Below are positions 17,789 through 27,263 of a stretch of 40,237 nt of DNA, piece after piece; the stretch's first letter is position 1; every line of letters starts with the position of its first letter. The translations under genes and the position numbers were made by a program. Source of the stretch: Methylococcales bacterium (GTDB taxonomy: Bacteria; Pseudomonadota; Gammaproteobacteria; Methylococcales; Methylomonadaceae); NCBI GenBank assembly GCA_028715725.1, contig JAQURG010000030.1, positions 1 through 40,237 of the forward strand, read 5' to 3'. Below the pieces are notes generated by a model, which had not been told where the DNA came from, ran no database searches, and saw only the letters and a program-made list of their open reading frames with translations.

Positions 17789-20188
17789 ATGAAAACATCT
17801 GATAATTCAACATCCGCCCCTCCTGTTTCAGCCCCGCTAAACGCGGATGAACTGCACAATATTAATGCTTATTGGCGAGCCTGTAACTATCTGGCTGCCG
17901 GCATGATTTATCTGCGCGGTAATCCGCTATTGAAAGAGCCTCTAAAGCCAGAGCATATCAAGAAACGGCTTTTAGGCCATTGGGGATCAAGTCCCGGCCT
18001 GAGCTTTGCATACATCCACATGAACCGGCTCATTAACAAGTACGGCCTTGACGCCATCTTTATAGCAGGCCCCGGCCATGGCGCGCCGGGGGTATTGGCT
18101 CCTGTTTATCTGGAAGGAACTTACGCGGAAATTTACCCCAACAAAGGTGAAGATGAAGAAGGCATGCTGCAATTCTTCAAGGAATTTTCTTTTCCCGGCG
18201 GTATCGGCAGCCATTGCACTCCCGAAACACCGGGTTCAATTCATGAAGGCGGGGAATTAGGCTACAGCATTTCCCATGCTTACGGCGCAGCATATGATAA
18301 TCCCGATTTGCTGGTCACCGTCGTGGTAGGCGATGGCGAGTCGGAAACAGGCCCCCTGGCAACTTCCTGGCATTCCAATAAATTTCTTAACCCGATAAGC
18401 GACGGCGCGGTATTGCCGATATTGCATCTGAACGGCTACAAGATCAACAGTCCCTCGGTTCTGTCGCGTATTTCCCACGAGGAACTTGAGCGTCTGTTTC
18501 AGGGCTACGGTTATACGCCTTACTTCGTGGAAGGCGGCGATCCCGAGATAATGCACCAGCTGATGGCGGGCGTGCTCGAAACCTGCGTTCTGGAAATTCG
18601 ACGCATTCAGGAAGAGGCGCGCCGCACCGGCATCCCGACGAGACCGCGCTGGCCGGTCATTATATTACGCAGCCCGAAAGGCTGGACCGGCCCTAAAGAA
18701 GTGGATGGCCGCAAAGTGGAAGGCTTCTGGCGTTCACATCAGGTGCCGCTTGCCGGCATGAAAGAAAACCCCGCACACCTGAAACAACTGGAAGACTGGC
18801 TGCGCAGTTATAAACCGGAAGAGTTATTTGATAGTGCCGGCAAGTTGACTCCTGAGCTTAAGTCACTGGCGCCCAAAGGCATTCAGCGTATGAGTGCGAA
18901 TCCGCACGCCAATGGCGGCCTGTTGCGTAAAACCTTGAGGATGCCCGATTTCCGGGATTATGCACTGGCGCTGGAAAGTCCGGGCAAAACCACTGCCGAA
19001 AATACGCGTCCGTTAGGCAAATTCCTGCGCGATATCATGCGCGCTAATATGCGCAATTTCCGTGTATTCGGGCCCGATGAAAATACTTCCAACAAGCTGG
19101 ATGACATTTACGAAGCCAGTAAAAAAACCTGGCTGGCGGATACTTTTCCGGAAGATGCGGACGGCGGCGAACTGTCGGCGGACGGCCGGGTGATGGAAAT
19201 ATTATCCGAGCACACCCTGGAAGGCTGGCTGGAAGGTTATCTATTGACCGGCCGCCACGGTTTTTTTTCCACCTATGAAGCATTCGTTCATGTGATTGAT
19301 TCCATGTTCAACCAGCACGCCAAGTGGCTCGCTATGTCCAAAGCCATACCCTGGCGCGCGCCGGTGTCATCTTTAAATCTGCTGATTACTTCTACCGTCT
19401 GGAGGCAAGATCATAATGGCTTTACTCATCAGGATCCGGGCTTCCTCGACCTGGTCGTGAACAAAAGCCCGTCCGTTACCCGAATCTACCTGCCGCCCGA
19501 TGTGAACTGCCTGCTTTCAGTGGCCGATCATTGTCTGAAAAGCACCAACTACATTAACGTAATAGTGTGCGACAAGCAGAAGCATCTGCAATTCCTGGAT
19601 ATGGATGCAGCGATTAAACACTGCACCAAGGGCATAGGCATCTGGGAATGGGCCAGCAACGATGATGGCGATGAACCGGATCTGGTGATGGCGTGTGCAG
19701 GCGACATTTCCACCAAAGAAGCCCTGGCCGCAACTGTGTTGCTGCGAGAAAATTTTCCGCAATTAAAAATTCGTTTTATCAATGTCGTGGACCTCTACAA
19801 ATTGGTGCCCAACATAGAACACCCGCATGGTCTTTCGGATCGCGATTTCGACAGCTTGTTCACGCTGGACAAACCGGTCATTTTCAACTTCCATGGCTAC
19901 CCCTGGCTAATCCATCGGCTCGCTTATCGCCGCAATAACCACCAAAATCTGCATGTACGCGGTTACAAGGAAAAGGGCAGCATCAACACCCCGCTGGAAC
20001 TGGCCATCCAGAATGAAACCGACCGTTTCAGCCTGGCCATTGATGCTATCAATCGTATTCCCTCCCTGCAGATATCAGGCGCTCATGTTAAAGAGAGACT
20101 GCGCGACAGGCAAATTGAATGCCGTAATTATGCTTATGAGAATGGTATCGACAGGCCGGAAGACGATCAGTGGCAATGGCCTTATTAA
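17789..20188 (+). CDS. xfp: Xylulose-5-phosphate/fructose-6-phosphate phosphoketolase
   Basis: A thiamine-diphosphate enzyme of 799 residues that splits xylulose 5-phosphate or fructose 6-phosphate with inorganic phosphate to acetyl phosphate plus glyceraldehyde 3-phosphate or erythrose 4-phosphate. Visible signatures are GHWGSSPG (63-70), GPGHGAPG (94-101) and the cofactor motif GDGESETGP (181-189), all typical of the family, at full length. AAGAGG lies 7 bases before the chosen ATG; the ATG at 17783 is only 1 base after it. The histidine phosphatase and acetate kinase genes follow, so the acetyl phosphate formed is presumably turned into ATP. In methanotrophs this forms a bypass from the ribulose monophosphate pathway to acetyl units. 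Confidence 0.95.
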   Translation: MKTSDNSTSAPPVSAPLNADELHNINAYWRACNYLAAGMIYLRGNPLLKEPLKPEHIKKRLLGHWGSSPGLSFAYIHMNRLINKYGLDAIFIAGPGHGAPGVLAPVYLEGTYAEIYPNKGEDEEGMLQFFKEFSFPGGIGSHCTPETPGSIHEGGELGYSISHAYGAAYDNPDLLVTVVVGDGESETGPLATSWHSNKFLNPISDGAVLPILHLNGYKINSPSVLSRISHEELERLFQGYGYTPYFVEGGDPEIMHQLMAGVLETCVLEIRRIQEEARRTGIPTRPRWPVIILRSPKGWTGPKEVDGRKVEGFWRSHQVPLAGMKENPAHLKQLEDWLRSYKPEELFDSAGKLTPELKSLAPKGIQRMSANPHANGGLLRKTLRMPDFRDYALALESPGKTTAENTRPLGKFLRDIMRANMRNFRVFGPDENTSNKLDDIYEASKKTWLADTFPEDADGGELSADGRVMEILSEHTLEGWLEGYLLTGRHGFFSTYEAFVHVIDSMFNQHAKWLAMSKAIPWRAPVSSLNLLITSTVWRQDHNGFTHQDPGFLDLVVNKSPSVTRIYLPPDVNCLLSVADHCLKSTNYINVIVCDKQKHLQFLDMDAAIKHCTKGIGIWEWASNDDGDEPDLVMACAGDISTKEALAATVLLRENFPQLKIRFINVVDLYKLVPNIEHPHGLSDRDFDSLFTLDKPVIFNFHGYPWLIHRLAYRRNNHQNLHVRGYKEKGSINTPLELAIQNETDRFSLAIDAINRIPSLQISGAHVKERLRDRQIECRNYAYENGIDRPEDDQWQWPY

Positions 20189-20251
20189 CAGTGCGAATAT
20201 AGCCATATTCGACTAATACCTGTCGAGCCGACCGGCAATGAGAAATTCAAC

Positions 20252-20890
20252 ATGAGCCTGAAAATTTATTTGCTGCGCCACGGTGAAACAGAGTATAGCC
20301 GGCGAGGCTCCTATTGTGGTGCTCTGGATGCTGAACTGACAGCGGAAGGTCATCAGATGGCTCAAGCTTTCGCCGAATCGTATCGCTCGATATCCTGGGC
20401 AGATATCTACGTCAGCCCCATGAAAAGGGCGATAGCAACCGCTCAGCCATTATGCGATGCTTTGGGCCTACCCATGCAAATCAGGGATGGGCTCAGGGAA
20501 ATAAGTTATGGCGCATGGGAAGACCGTGAACTGGACTTTGTCCGGCAGCACTACGAACAGGACTATATACGCTGGCAAACCGATCCCGCCTGGAATGCGC
20601 CGACCGATGGCGAAACTGCAATTCAGATAGCAGCACGCGCCCTTCCCGTCATTACAGAAATTGAGTCCAGGCACAAGGACGGCAACGTGCTGATAGTCTC
20701 CCATAAGGCGACCATACGCATCATTCTGTGCAGTTTGCTTGGAATCGACGTGGGCCGCTACCGGGATCGTATCAATGCTCTCGCAGCCTCCGTTTCAGCA
20801 GTCAAATTTGGCAGTTATGGACCGATGCTGGAAGTTTTGGGCGACCGCAGTTATATGCCCGAATGCTTGCGAGAACGCTCGGGCACCTGA
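20252..20890 (+). CDS. Histidine phosphatase family protein
   Basis: A 212-residue member of the phosphoglycerate mutase-like histidine phosphatases. The catalytic motif LRHGETEYS has the phospho-accepting His10, and the second histidine is in VSHKAT (His151). The middle segment REISYGAWEDRE with its acidic residue completes the site. Substrate cannot be told from sequence; alpha-ribazole phosphatases, cofactor-dependent mutases and sugar phosphatases share this pattern. Its place between phosphoketolase and acetate kinase suggests it dephosphorylates a sugar phosphate or phosphorylated acid in that pathway, which is an inference. Confidence 0.88.
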   Translation: MSLKIYLLRHGETEYSRRGSYCGALDAELTAEGHQMAQAFAESYRSISWADIYVSPMKRAIATAQPLCDALGLPMQIRDGLREISYGAWEDRELDFVRQHYEQDYIRWQTDPAWNAPTDGETAIQIAARALPVITEIESRHKDGNVLIVSHKATIRIILCSLLGIDVGRYRDRINALAASVSAVKFGSYGPMLEVLGDRSYMPECLRERSGT

Positions 20891-21019
20891 TAACTGCGCT
20901 TGCCAAATCATCTATGGTGATCTCAAAGTACAGCGCGTGCCTGAGTTTAACCGGCTGGATATTGGCTAGAAGCATAAGCGATGAACAGTCCTGTAACTTA
21001 CTGATCTTAAACCAGCTCC

Positions 21020-22210
21020 ATGAATAAATATTTACTCGTTATCAACGCCGGCTCATCGAGCATCAAGTTTGCTGTTTATCAAAAGAATGCGTCATCAGCT
21101 CATCTGGTTGCAGATGCAACAGGCCAGATTGATGGTATCGGCAGCCAGCCAGGCTTTGCTGTAAAGGGCACCGACGGCGCAGTATTGGTTGAACGCACAC
21201 CCTCCGCCCATGAAGCACATGATCATGCAAGCGTTATTGCCATTATTCGCGCCTGGCTATGGGAATACTTGGAGGATGGCATCTTGCTGGCGGCGGGGCA
21301 TCGCGTTGTTCATGGCGGACAACATTACTCAGCACCCGTTCTGGTTAATCCGACCGTTCTGGCTGAACTGGAAACCCTGGCTCCATTAGCCCCCCTGCAT
21401 CAACCACACAATCTCGCCACTATCCGCGCGCTGCTTGAAACCATGCCGTCATTGCCGCAAGTAGCCTGCTTTGATACGGCGTTTCACCGCACGCAACCCG
21501 ACGTCGCGCAGCGCTTCGCCATACCCCGGCATTTTGCCGATGAAGGCATCCGTCATTACGGATTCCACGGCTTGTCCTATGAATATATTGCCTCCGTATT
21601 GCCCACTTTAGATCCCATGCTTGCGAATGCACGAGTTATAATCGCTCATCTTGGCAGCGGCGCCAGTCTTTGCGCGCTTTTTAATGGACAGAGTATCGCC
21701 ACTACGATGGGTTTCTCGCCGCTCGACGGCCTGGTAATGGGTACCCGTTGCGGCAATATTGATCCCGGCGTGCTGCTTTATCTGATGGATCGCTACCACA
21801 TGGATGCACAGGCTCTTGAGCAAATGCTTTATTATCAATCCGGCCTGCTGGGTATTTCCGGCATTTCCAGCGATATGCGCACTTTACTTGCTGCTGACGA
21901 CCCTCACGCACAAGAGGCTATCGAGTTGTTTGTATATCGAGTCGGCCGTGAAATTGGCTCATTGGCTGCGGCGCTTGGCGGTCTGGACGCGCTGGTTTTT
22001 ACCGGCGGGATTGGCGAACATTCCCCGGTGATTCGTGCGAAAATCTGCCGTCAGACAGCGTGGCTGGGCCTTGAACCTGACGAGTCCGCCAATGAAGCGA
22101 CGGCTACCTGTATTTCAACGCATAAGTCCAAAGTCTCCGCCTGGATCGTGCCCACCGATGAAAACCTGATGATTGCGCGTCACACATTACGGCAAGTAAA
22201 CATGGAATAA
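21020..22210 (+). CDS. ackA: Acetate kinase
   Basis: Converts acetyl phosphate and ADP to acetate and ATP, or the reverse, in the cytoplasm. The protein has 396 residues, the usual length. The N-terminal phosphate-binding signature INAGSSSIKF (8-17) is present, as are the second family signature around GFHGLSYEYI, the region MGTRCGNIDPG and the C-terminal FTGGIGEHSP. It follows phosphoketolase and the histidine phosphatase, about 130 bases downstream of the latter. No phosphotransacetylase gene is seen here. A terminator-like region lies just after the stop. Confidence 0.96.
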   Translation: MNKYLLVINAGSSSIKFAVYQKNASSAHLVADATGQIDGIGSQPGFAVKGTDGAVLVERTPSAHEAHDHASVIAIIRAWLWEYLEDGILLAAGHRVVHGGQHYSAPVLVNPTVLAELETLAPLAPLHQPHNLATIRALLETMPSLPQVACFDTAFHRTQPDVAQRFAIPRHFADEGIRHYGFHGLSYEYIASVLPTLDPMLANARVIIAHLGSGASLCALFNGQSIATTMGFSPLDGLVMGTRCGNIDPGVLLYLMDRYHMDAQALEQMLYYQSGLLGISGISSDMRTLLAADDPHAQEAIELFVYRVGREIGSLAAALGGLDALVFTGGIGEHSPVIRAKICRQTAWLGLEPDESANEATATCISTHKSKVSAWIVPTDENLMIARHTLRQVNME

Positions 22211-22270
22211 ACCATGAATTCTCGCCTAGCGGAAGCTGTGGCATAGAGTCCAGGAATATCAATTTCATCA

Positions 22271-22330
22271 CAGCCTGACTCCTGGAATTCAGGCAACAAG
22301 ACAGGCACGCCGTCAGGCTCAGGCTTTTTT
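22271..22330 (+). terminator. Terminator-like repeat region after ackA
   Basis: GCCTGA at 22273-22278 can pair with any of three TCAGGC copies (22289-22294, 22313-22318, 22319-22324); the last runs into six T residues (22325-22330). This suggests a plus-strand terminator for ackA with alternative folds. It overlaps the end of the converging membrane-protein gene. No poly-T follows on the minus strand. Confidence 0.45.
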
Positions 22331-22861
22331 ATAGCATGAAAGTGTTCGATATACTTTCTGTTCAGCCGTCATGATGGCCCTGTTCAAAACGCCCAGGTTT
22401 TTTTCTTCATGGATTTGCATGCCCATCACGTAAAAAATGGGCATCCAAAGAGGATTGATCAATAACCCGCCAAGTGCACTTTTTCCTGTCCGCCTCAAGT
22501 TCTTTAAAGGATTAAAGGATTCCGACAAAGAGGGCATCGGGTAATCAGCAAAAACAGCGGCTATGGGCGACAGGCTGACTATTTCATGCTCTTCAAGGTT
22601 CGTCATGGATTGTAAGAGCTTTTGCTCCATTTTATGGTAATTCATCCGTGCGAAACCCGCTGAAATAGCAAAAACAAGCGCCACCAAAGGTAAAAGAATG
22701 CTTGGAGGAAGGACAGGCGCAAAAGTGGAGGACAACATAACGATACCAAATCCCAGCATAAGCATGTCTTCTCCACGCTCGACATCGCGATCGATGCCTT
22801 TGATAATGGCGAAAACAGAATTATCCATCTGACCTTCTAAATAACTTTTTTCTTGAATCAT
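22319..22861 (-). CDS. Unrecognised small membrane protein
   Basis: I do not recognise this 180-residue protein. It has two close membrane segments, about residues 33-50 and 53-72, separated by a Pro-rich turn (APVLPPS). The charged N-terminus (DRDVERGEDM) and the long C-terminal part are likely on the cytoplasmic side. A further weakly hydrophobic stretch (LLINPLWMPIFYVMGM) lies near residues 135-150. No catalytic or metal motif is visible. GGAG 8 bases before the ATG supports the start. It converges with ackA and is divergent from rpsT, so it is probably transcribed alone. Confidence 0.7.
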   Translation of the reverse strand: MIQEKSYLEGQMDNSVFAIIKGIDRDVERGEDMLMLGFGIVMLSSTFAPVLPPSILLPLVALVFAISAGFARMNYHKMEQKLLQSMTNLEEHEIVSLSPIAAVFADYPMPSLSESFNPLKNLRRTGKSALGGLLINPLWMPIFYVMGMQIHEEKNLGVLNRAIMTAEQKVYRTLSCYKKA

Positions 22862-23198
22862 GGCATTCTCCGGCAGTACATTTTTTATATATCATGACTT
22901 ATAACTTCTGTCAAACGCCAGCAGGAGTGCTAGCAATCGGAAAAATGACTCTGCCATCGAACGTTTACGGTAAGCTGCGATATAACCGTAATCAAAAACA
23001 AGTCCAGGCTTAAATAAACAGCAAATTGAATCTGTGCGAAGATGATATGGAGACGATGAAATCAGGAACTTTTATCACCAACCGGGGCATTTAAAACAGG
23101 GGCATTCTATTTTGTAGCAAGTCAGTTATTGACAATAACAGAATTTCAAAAGATAATGTCTGTTTGATTTTAACTCCTATACAGAGAATTGGGATTCC
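22862..23198 (+). promoter_or_regulatory. rpsT upstream region with sigma-70 promoter
   Basis: A 337-base gap. Near its right end lies a very good sigma-70 promoter: TTGACA at 23129-23134, a 17-base spacer, and GATAAT at 23152-23157. It would start transcription about 35 bases before the S20 ribosomal protein gene. The rest, from 22862 to about 23120, shows no gene or hairpin and should contain the promoter of the divergent membrane-protein gene. Confidence 0.75.
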
Positions 23199-23462
23199 AT
23201 GGCTAATACACTACAGGCTAAAAAACGTGCGAAACAAGCTGAAAAAAGCCGTATTCGCAACGCAGGACAACGCAGCAACTTGCGTACATTTGTGAAAAAA
23301 GTTATTGCCGCTGTTAATGCCGGCGATAAAGAAAAGGCGCAAGCTGCATATAAAGCAGTTGTATCCGTTATTGATTCAGCAGTTACTAAAGGCATTATCC
23401 ATAAAAATAAAGCCTCACGCGGAAAAAGCAGACTGAATTCAAAAGTAAAAGCTATCAGTTAA
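23199..23462 (+). CDS. rpsT: 30S ribosomal protein S20
   Basis: The S20 protein binds 16S rRNA early in assembly of the small ribosomal subunit. The 87-residue length, the very basic N-terminus (ANTLQAKKRAKQAEKSRIRN) and the conserved HKNKASRGKSRLN near the C-terminus identify it. It is a single-gene unit under its own strong promoter. Here its downstream neighbour is uvrD on the opposite strand. Confidence 0.98.
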   Translation: MANTLQAKKRAKQAEKSRIRNAGQRSNLRTFVKKVIAAVNAGDKEKAQAAYKAVVSVIDSAVTKGIIHKNKASRGKSRLNSKVKAIS

Positions 23463-23772
23463 TCTCGCCTCCTCATTCCTGAGGATTAATGACTGCTATC
23501 TTCTTAAGTCAACAATATAGCCGGAAGACTTAGGGCCATGATTTGTGGGTGCGGGTTTGACGCACCTGCACGGCCTGTTTTAATCAAGGAATATCTTTCA
23601 TCGCGCCTGGATATGGGTAACAAGCCCGCTTTATATCCGCTATCAAAGCTAAATATCCTTAAAGAAATTGCGAGTTAAGCGCGTGCGGCACCCTTCGCAA
23701 AGTCGTGGCAAATTGATAATTCAAGCCTTTCTGTCCATGTAAAACAATATTGCACGGCTGATAAAATTATAA
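23463..23772 (+). terminator. Gap after rpsT with two hairpins
   Basis: A 310-base gap between convergent genes. Two hairpins are seen: TCCTCA / TGAGGA (23470-23475 and 23480-23485) with a TTCC loop, and GGTGCG / CGCACC (23548-23553 and 23561-23566) with a 7-base loop. Neither has a strong T-run, so they are weak terminator candidates for rpsT. I see no gene in the remainder. Confidence 0.35.
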
Positions 23773-25938
23773 TTACAACATCTCCAGTTTGGCGTAGCTT
23801 AACATTAACCATTTAACGCCTGCCTGTTTAAAATTAATCTGCGCTCTTTCCTGTGCGCCAGCTCCTTCCATCTGCAAAACGACACCCTCCCCAAACTTGG
23901 CATGACTGACTCTTTGTCCCGGCTTATAGCTTCCAGCCGGCTGTAGCGATGTGACTTTCGGCTGTACAGCAGCCACCGGACGACTGACAGTGGCGCGCAT
24001 TCTCACTTCCTGTATAAATTCGCCGGGAATCTCGCGCACAAACCGTGACGGCCTGGGATAGGTTTCGCGTCCGTACAAACGCCTGGATTCGGCGTAGGTT
24101 AAATATAATTGCTGCATGGCGCGCGTCATGCCGACATAACAAAGTCTGCGTTCTTCTTCCAGGCGACCCACATCATCAACAGACTGCTGGGATGGAAATA
24201 AACCCTCCTCCATACCCACCAGGAAAACCAGCTTGAACTCCAGGCCTTTCGCTGAATGCAGCGTCATCAACTGCACACAATCTTCATAATCATCAGCCTG
24301 ATTATTTCCGGACTCCAGTGCCGCGTGGGTCAGAAACATATCCAGTTCGCCCAGGCTTTCTTCGTTTTCCCGGTCAAAATCAAAAAGACGCGCTGCGTTG
24401 ACCAACTCTTCCAGGTTTTCTATTTTTTCCTCGCCCTTATCCATTTTTTCTTTCTGGTACAACTCGACCAGCCGGCTTTTTTCGACCACCAGCTTAACCT
24501 TTTCATAAAGCTCCAGGCCTTCTGCCTGTTTATCAAGTTGCTTAATGAGCTCCAGAAAGCCTATCAGGGCATTTCTGGAGCGAGCTGTCATGGAACGCTG
24601 ATTGATCAATACAATAGCGGCCGCCCATAATGAAATACTTTGGTCGCGCGCTATGTTACGTATATCGTCCAGGATTTTAATGCCTATGCCGCGCGTTGGC
24701 GTATTAACAATACGCTCAAACGAAGCATCATCATTCCGGTTGGATATGAGCCTTAAGTAAGCCAGCGCATTTTTAATTTCCGCCCGGTCAAAGAAACGCA
24801 AGCCGCCATAAACCCGATAAGGCGTGGCTGTAGCCATCAGTTTTTCTTCAAATTGACGGGACTGGGCATTGGATCGATATAAAATGGCCGCTTCACTACG
24901 CAGTCCTCCCTCCTTGACCCAGGCCCTGATACGCTCGACTACAAAATAGGCTTCATCCTGCTCATTAAAAGCAGCGTACAATAAAATCAATTCGCCTTCA
25001 CCGGAATCAGTCCACAGTTCTTTACCCATGCGACCCTCATTCCTGGCGATAACCTTATTGGCCGCCTTTAGAATAGTACCGGTAGACCGGTAATTCTGTT
25101 CCAGTTTTATGACTTGATGATTCGGGTAATTTTTTTGAAATCTATAAATATTTTCGATTTTTGCGCCGCGCCAGCCATAAATGGACTGATCGTCGTCACC
25201 CACCACGAACAGATTATCCCTGCCGCCCGTCAATAGTCGTAACCAGGCATATTGAATGGTATTGGTATCCTGAAACTCATCGACATGAACCTGCCTGAAA
25301 CGCTGCTGGTAAAAATCAAGTAAGTCCGGATTGTCGCGCAACAATTCATGCGCACGCAACAGCAACTCTGTAAAATCCACCAGCCCGGAACGGTCGCAAA
25401 GTTCTTCGTAGGCCCGATAGATCGTGAGCATTTGCCGTTGATGGGCATCCGCCGTCTCAATCATGTGCCGGGCTCTGATACCTTCATCTTTCTGTGCGTT
25501 GATATACCATTGCACTTCTCGTGGCGGCCACCTGGAATCATCCAGATTAAGCGTGTTTAATAAACGCTTGATCACTCTTAACTGATCGCTGGAATCCATG
25601 ACCTGAAAAGTATCCGGCAATCTTGCCTGTTTCGCATGCCGCCTCAGCAAGCGATGCGCTATCCCGTGAAAGGTGCCTATCCATAGGGCTTGCGCAGGTA
25701 TATTTAATAAATCCTGAATTCTGCCGCGCATTTCCTTGGCGGCTTTATTGGTGAACGTGACCGCCAGAATGCCATGCGCCGGCACGCCTTCCACCTTGAT
25801 TTGCCAGGCGATACGATGCACCAATACGCGGGTTTTGCCGCTGCCGGCGCCTGCCAGAACCAGCATGGCTTGTGAAGGTGCGGTAACAGCCTGACGCTGG
25901 GCGTCATTTAAAGATTCTATTATTGAAGTGACATCCAT
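23773..25938 (-). CDS. uvrD: DNA helicase II (UvrD)
   Basis: A superfamily 1A 3'-5' DNA helicase acting in nucleotide excision repair and mismatch repair. At 721 residues it is the length of E. coli UvrD (720). Walker A is AGAGSGKT (29-36) and Walker B is DEFQDTN; GDDDQSIYGWRGA, QNYRST and VTFTNKAAKEM are the other helicase motifs. The C-terminal Tudor-like segment (GQRVSHAKFGEGVVL) binds RNA polymerase in the family. I start at the ATG at 25938, which gives the usual MDVTSIIESLN start; a TTG at 25965 is less likely. The gene is divergent from the DUF2892 gene. Confidence 0.96.
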   Translation of the reverse strand: MDVTSIIESLNDAQRQAVTAPSQAMLVLAGAGSGKTRVLVHRIAWQIKVEGVPAHGILAVTFTNKAAKEMRGRIQDLLNIPAQALWIGTFHGIAHRLLRRHAKQARLPDTFQVMDSSDQLRVIKRLLNTLNLDDSRWPPREVQWYINAQKDEGIRARHMIETADAHQRQMLTIYRAYEELCDRSGLVDFTELLLRAHELLRDNPDLLDFYQQRFRQVHVDEFQDTNTIQYAWLRLLTGGRDNLFVVGDDDQSIYGWRGAKIENIYRFQKNYPNHQVIKLEQNYRSTGTILKAANKVIARNEGRMGKELWTDSGEGELILLYAAFNEQDEAYFVVERIRAWVKEGGLRSEAAILYRSNAQSRQFEEKLMATATPYRVYGGLRFFDRAEIKNALAYLRLISNRNDDASFERIVNTPTRGIGIKILDDIRNIARDQSISLWAAAIVLINQRSMTARSRNALIGFLELIKQLDKQAEGLELYEKVKLVVEKSRLVELYQKEKMDKGEEKIENLEELVNAARLFDFDRENEESLGELDMFLTHAALESGNNQADDYEDCVQLMTLHSAKGLEFKLVFLVGMEEGLFPSQQSVDDVGRLEEERRLCYVGMTRAMQQLYLTYAESRRLYGRETYPRPSRFVREIPGEFIQEVRMRATVSRPVAAVQPKVTSLQPAGSYKPGQRVSHAKFGEGVVLQMEGAGAQERAQINFKQAGVKWLMLSYAKLEML

Positions 25939-26052
25939 TATTTTATTGCTTGCAGATTTTTTCAAGCTGTGTATATTGTTTTAGGTTCTGTAATGACGAA
26001 CATAATTGTTGCTTTGCTGGAAATAATAATAACTACACAGAAGGGTATTAAA

Positions 26053-26310
26053 ATGAGTTTTGACTATAAACGTATGATTAAGTTTGAACACAATGTAGGC
26101 GAGAAAGAGAAAAAATACCGACTATACGGTGGCGCCGCACTTATTGCTATTTCAATCTTTACAGCTTCAATTGCCTTATTACTGATTGGGCTTATACTTG
26201 TTGCTACCGGATTTTCAGGCTTTTGCCCTATAAATGCAGGGCTCAACCGCAATACCGCCAGTACTGATGAAAATACCCAAGCAAGCAATATCCCTGAAGA
26301 AAACAGCTAA
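26053..26310 (+). CDS. DUF2892 (YgaP-type membrane domain) protein
   Basis: An 85-residue inner membrane protein with the DUF2892 pattern: an N-terminal cytoplasmic stretch with HNVGEKEKKYR, two membrane segments (about residues 22-37 and 38-54) and the motif GFSGFCPINAGL, whose Cys is conserved in the family. In YgaP such a domain is attached to a rhodanese; here it is alone. Function unknown. The start is the ATG with AGAAGGG 8 bases upstream; a start at 25969 adds a segment unlike the family. It converges with fxsA across an inverted repeat. Confidence 0.8.
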   Translation: MSFDYKRMIKFEHNVGEKEKKYRLYGGAALIAISIFTASIALLLIGLILVATGFSGFCPINAGLNRNTASTDENTQASNIPEENS

Positions 26311-26317
26311 ATCACAA

Positions 26318-26367
26318 AGGCGCAAGGCCAAACACTGACCGCAGCTTTTATGTTTTACCTTGCGCCT
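26318..26367. repeat. 10-bp inverted repeat between convergent genes
   Basis: AGGCGCAAGG (26318-26327) and CCTTGCGCCT (26358-26367) are perfect inverted repeats around a 30-base loop, lying between the DUF2892 and fxsA genes. A hairpin here could end transcription from both sides, though no T-run is adjacent. The motif, with GCGCAAGG, also resembles dispersed repeats seen between genes in related genomes. Confidence 0.6.
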
Positions 26368-26803
26368 AATCTTCTTTACGAAACTCACCTTCCAATATCT
26401 TATTTTCAGCAGCTTTTCCTTGCTGGAAATGCCCGCCAGCCTGAAAAAAATGATTTTCAATCACATATTGAGCTATTTTCTTACGCATTGGAGAAATCAA
26501 ACAAGCCAAGCCTAACAGATCGGTAATGAAGCCGGGGGTTAACAGTAACAAGCCGCCCAGCAGGATAATCGGGCCTTCAATCATTTCATACGCGGGAATC
26601 ATTCCTTGCGCCAAATTTTCCTGAAACCGCTGAAATGTTGCGAAACCTTGTTTTTTTAATAACCATGCGCCCAACGCCGCCGTTAAAATGACTAAAAAAA
26701 TAGTTGGCAGAGCCCCGATCATTGAACCTACTTGCAACAGCAAATAAATTTCTGCAAAAGAAATAATCAAAACAATCAGGAACAACACTTGGAAAACTTT
26801 CAT
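26366..26803 (-). CDS. fxsA: FxsA family membrane protein
   Basis: A 145-residue inner membrane protein of the FxsA family, named after the E. coli protein that relieves exclusion of phage T7 by F plasmid. Segments at residues 4-23, 28-47 and about 78-100 are hydrophobic; the pattern EIYLLLQVG, then GGLLLLTPGFITDLLGL, is characteristic. The C-terminal tail (from ~110) is cytoplasmic and variable. Physiological role unknown. It is divergent from cutA. Confidence 0.9.
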   Translation of the reverse strand: MKVFQVLFLIVLIISFAEIYLLLQVGSMIGALPTIFLVILTAALGAWLLKKQGFATFQRFQENLAQGMIPAYEMIEGPIILLGGLLLLTPGFITDLLGLACLISPMRKKIAQYVIENHFFQAGGHFQQGKAAENKILEGEFRKED

Positions 26804-26942
26804 CTACATTATGCTCGTCAAAAATCAGGAAAGTTAAAATACCATTAATGCCCGGTACCCTTAACCTTGTGTTTACAATATAAAGGCAATTCATATTAAA
26901 TTCCAGGATAATATCTACCTTTACGTTTTAATAAGCAGCAAA

Positions 26943-27263
26943 ATGTCAACCTGTTATCAAATAATCCTCTGCACTTGTCCCGATAAAGGCACGGCCGAGA
27001 AAATTGCGCACCTGCTCGTGAAAGAGAAACTGGCCGCCTGCGTCAATATCTTGCCCGGCATGACTTCTATTTATACCTGGCAGGAACAAATTGAATCAGC
27101 GCAGGAATATTTGTTACTGATTAAAGCAAATAATACAAGTTTTCAAGCAATAGCAACGGCTATAAAAATGCAACACCCTTATGAACTCCCTGAAATAATC
27201 GCCGTCCCTATTGAAAACGGTTTACCTGAATACCTGCGCTGGATTGATTCATGCCACCCTTAA
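26943..27263 (+). CDS. cutA: Divalent-cation tolerance protein CutA
   Basis: A 106-residue trimeric ferredoxin-like protein; E. coli CutA is linked to copper tolerance and lies next to dsbD there as well. The motifs ACVNILPGMTSIYTWQ and HPYELPEIIAVPI identify it. It overlaps the start of dsbD by 13 bases, so the genes are co-transcribed and likely translationally coupled. It is the first gene of the thiol/metal operon. Confidence 0.95.
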   Translation: MSTCYQIILCTCPDKGTAEKIAHLLVKEKLAACVNILPGMTSIYTWQEQIESAQEYLLLIKANNTSFQAIATAIKMQHPYELPEIIAVPIENGLPEYLRWIDSCHP

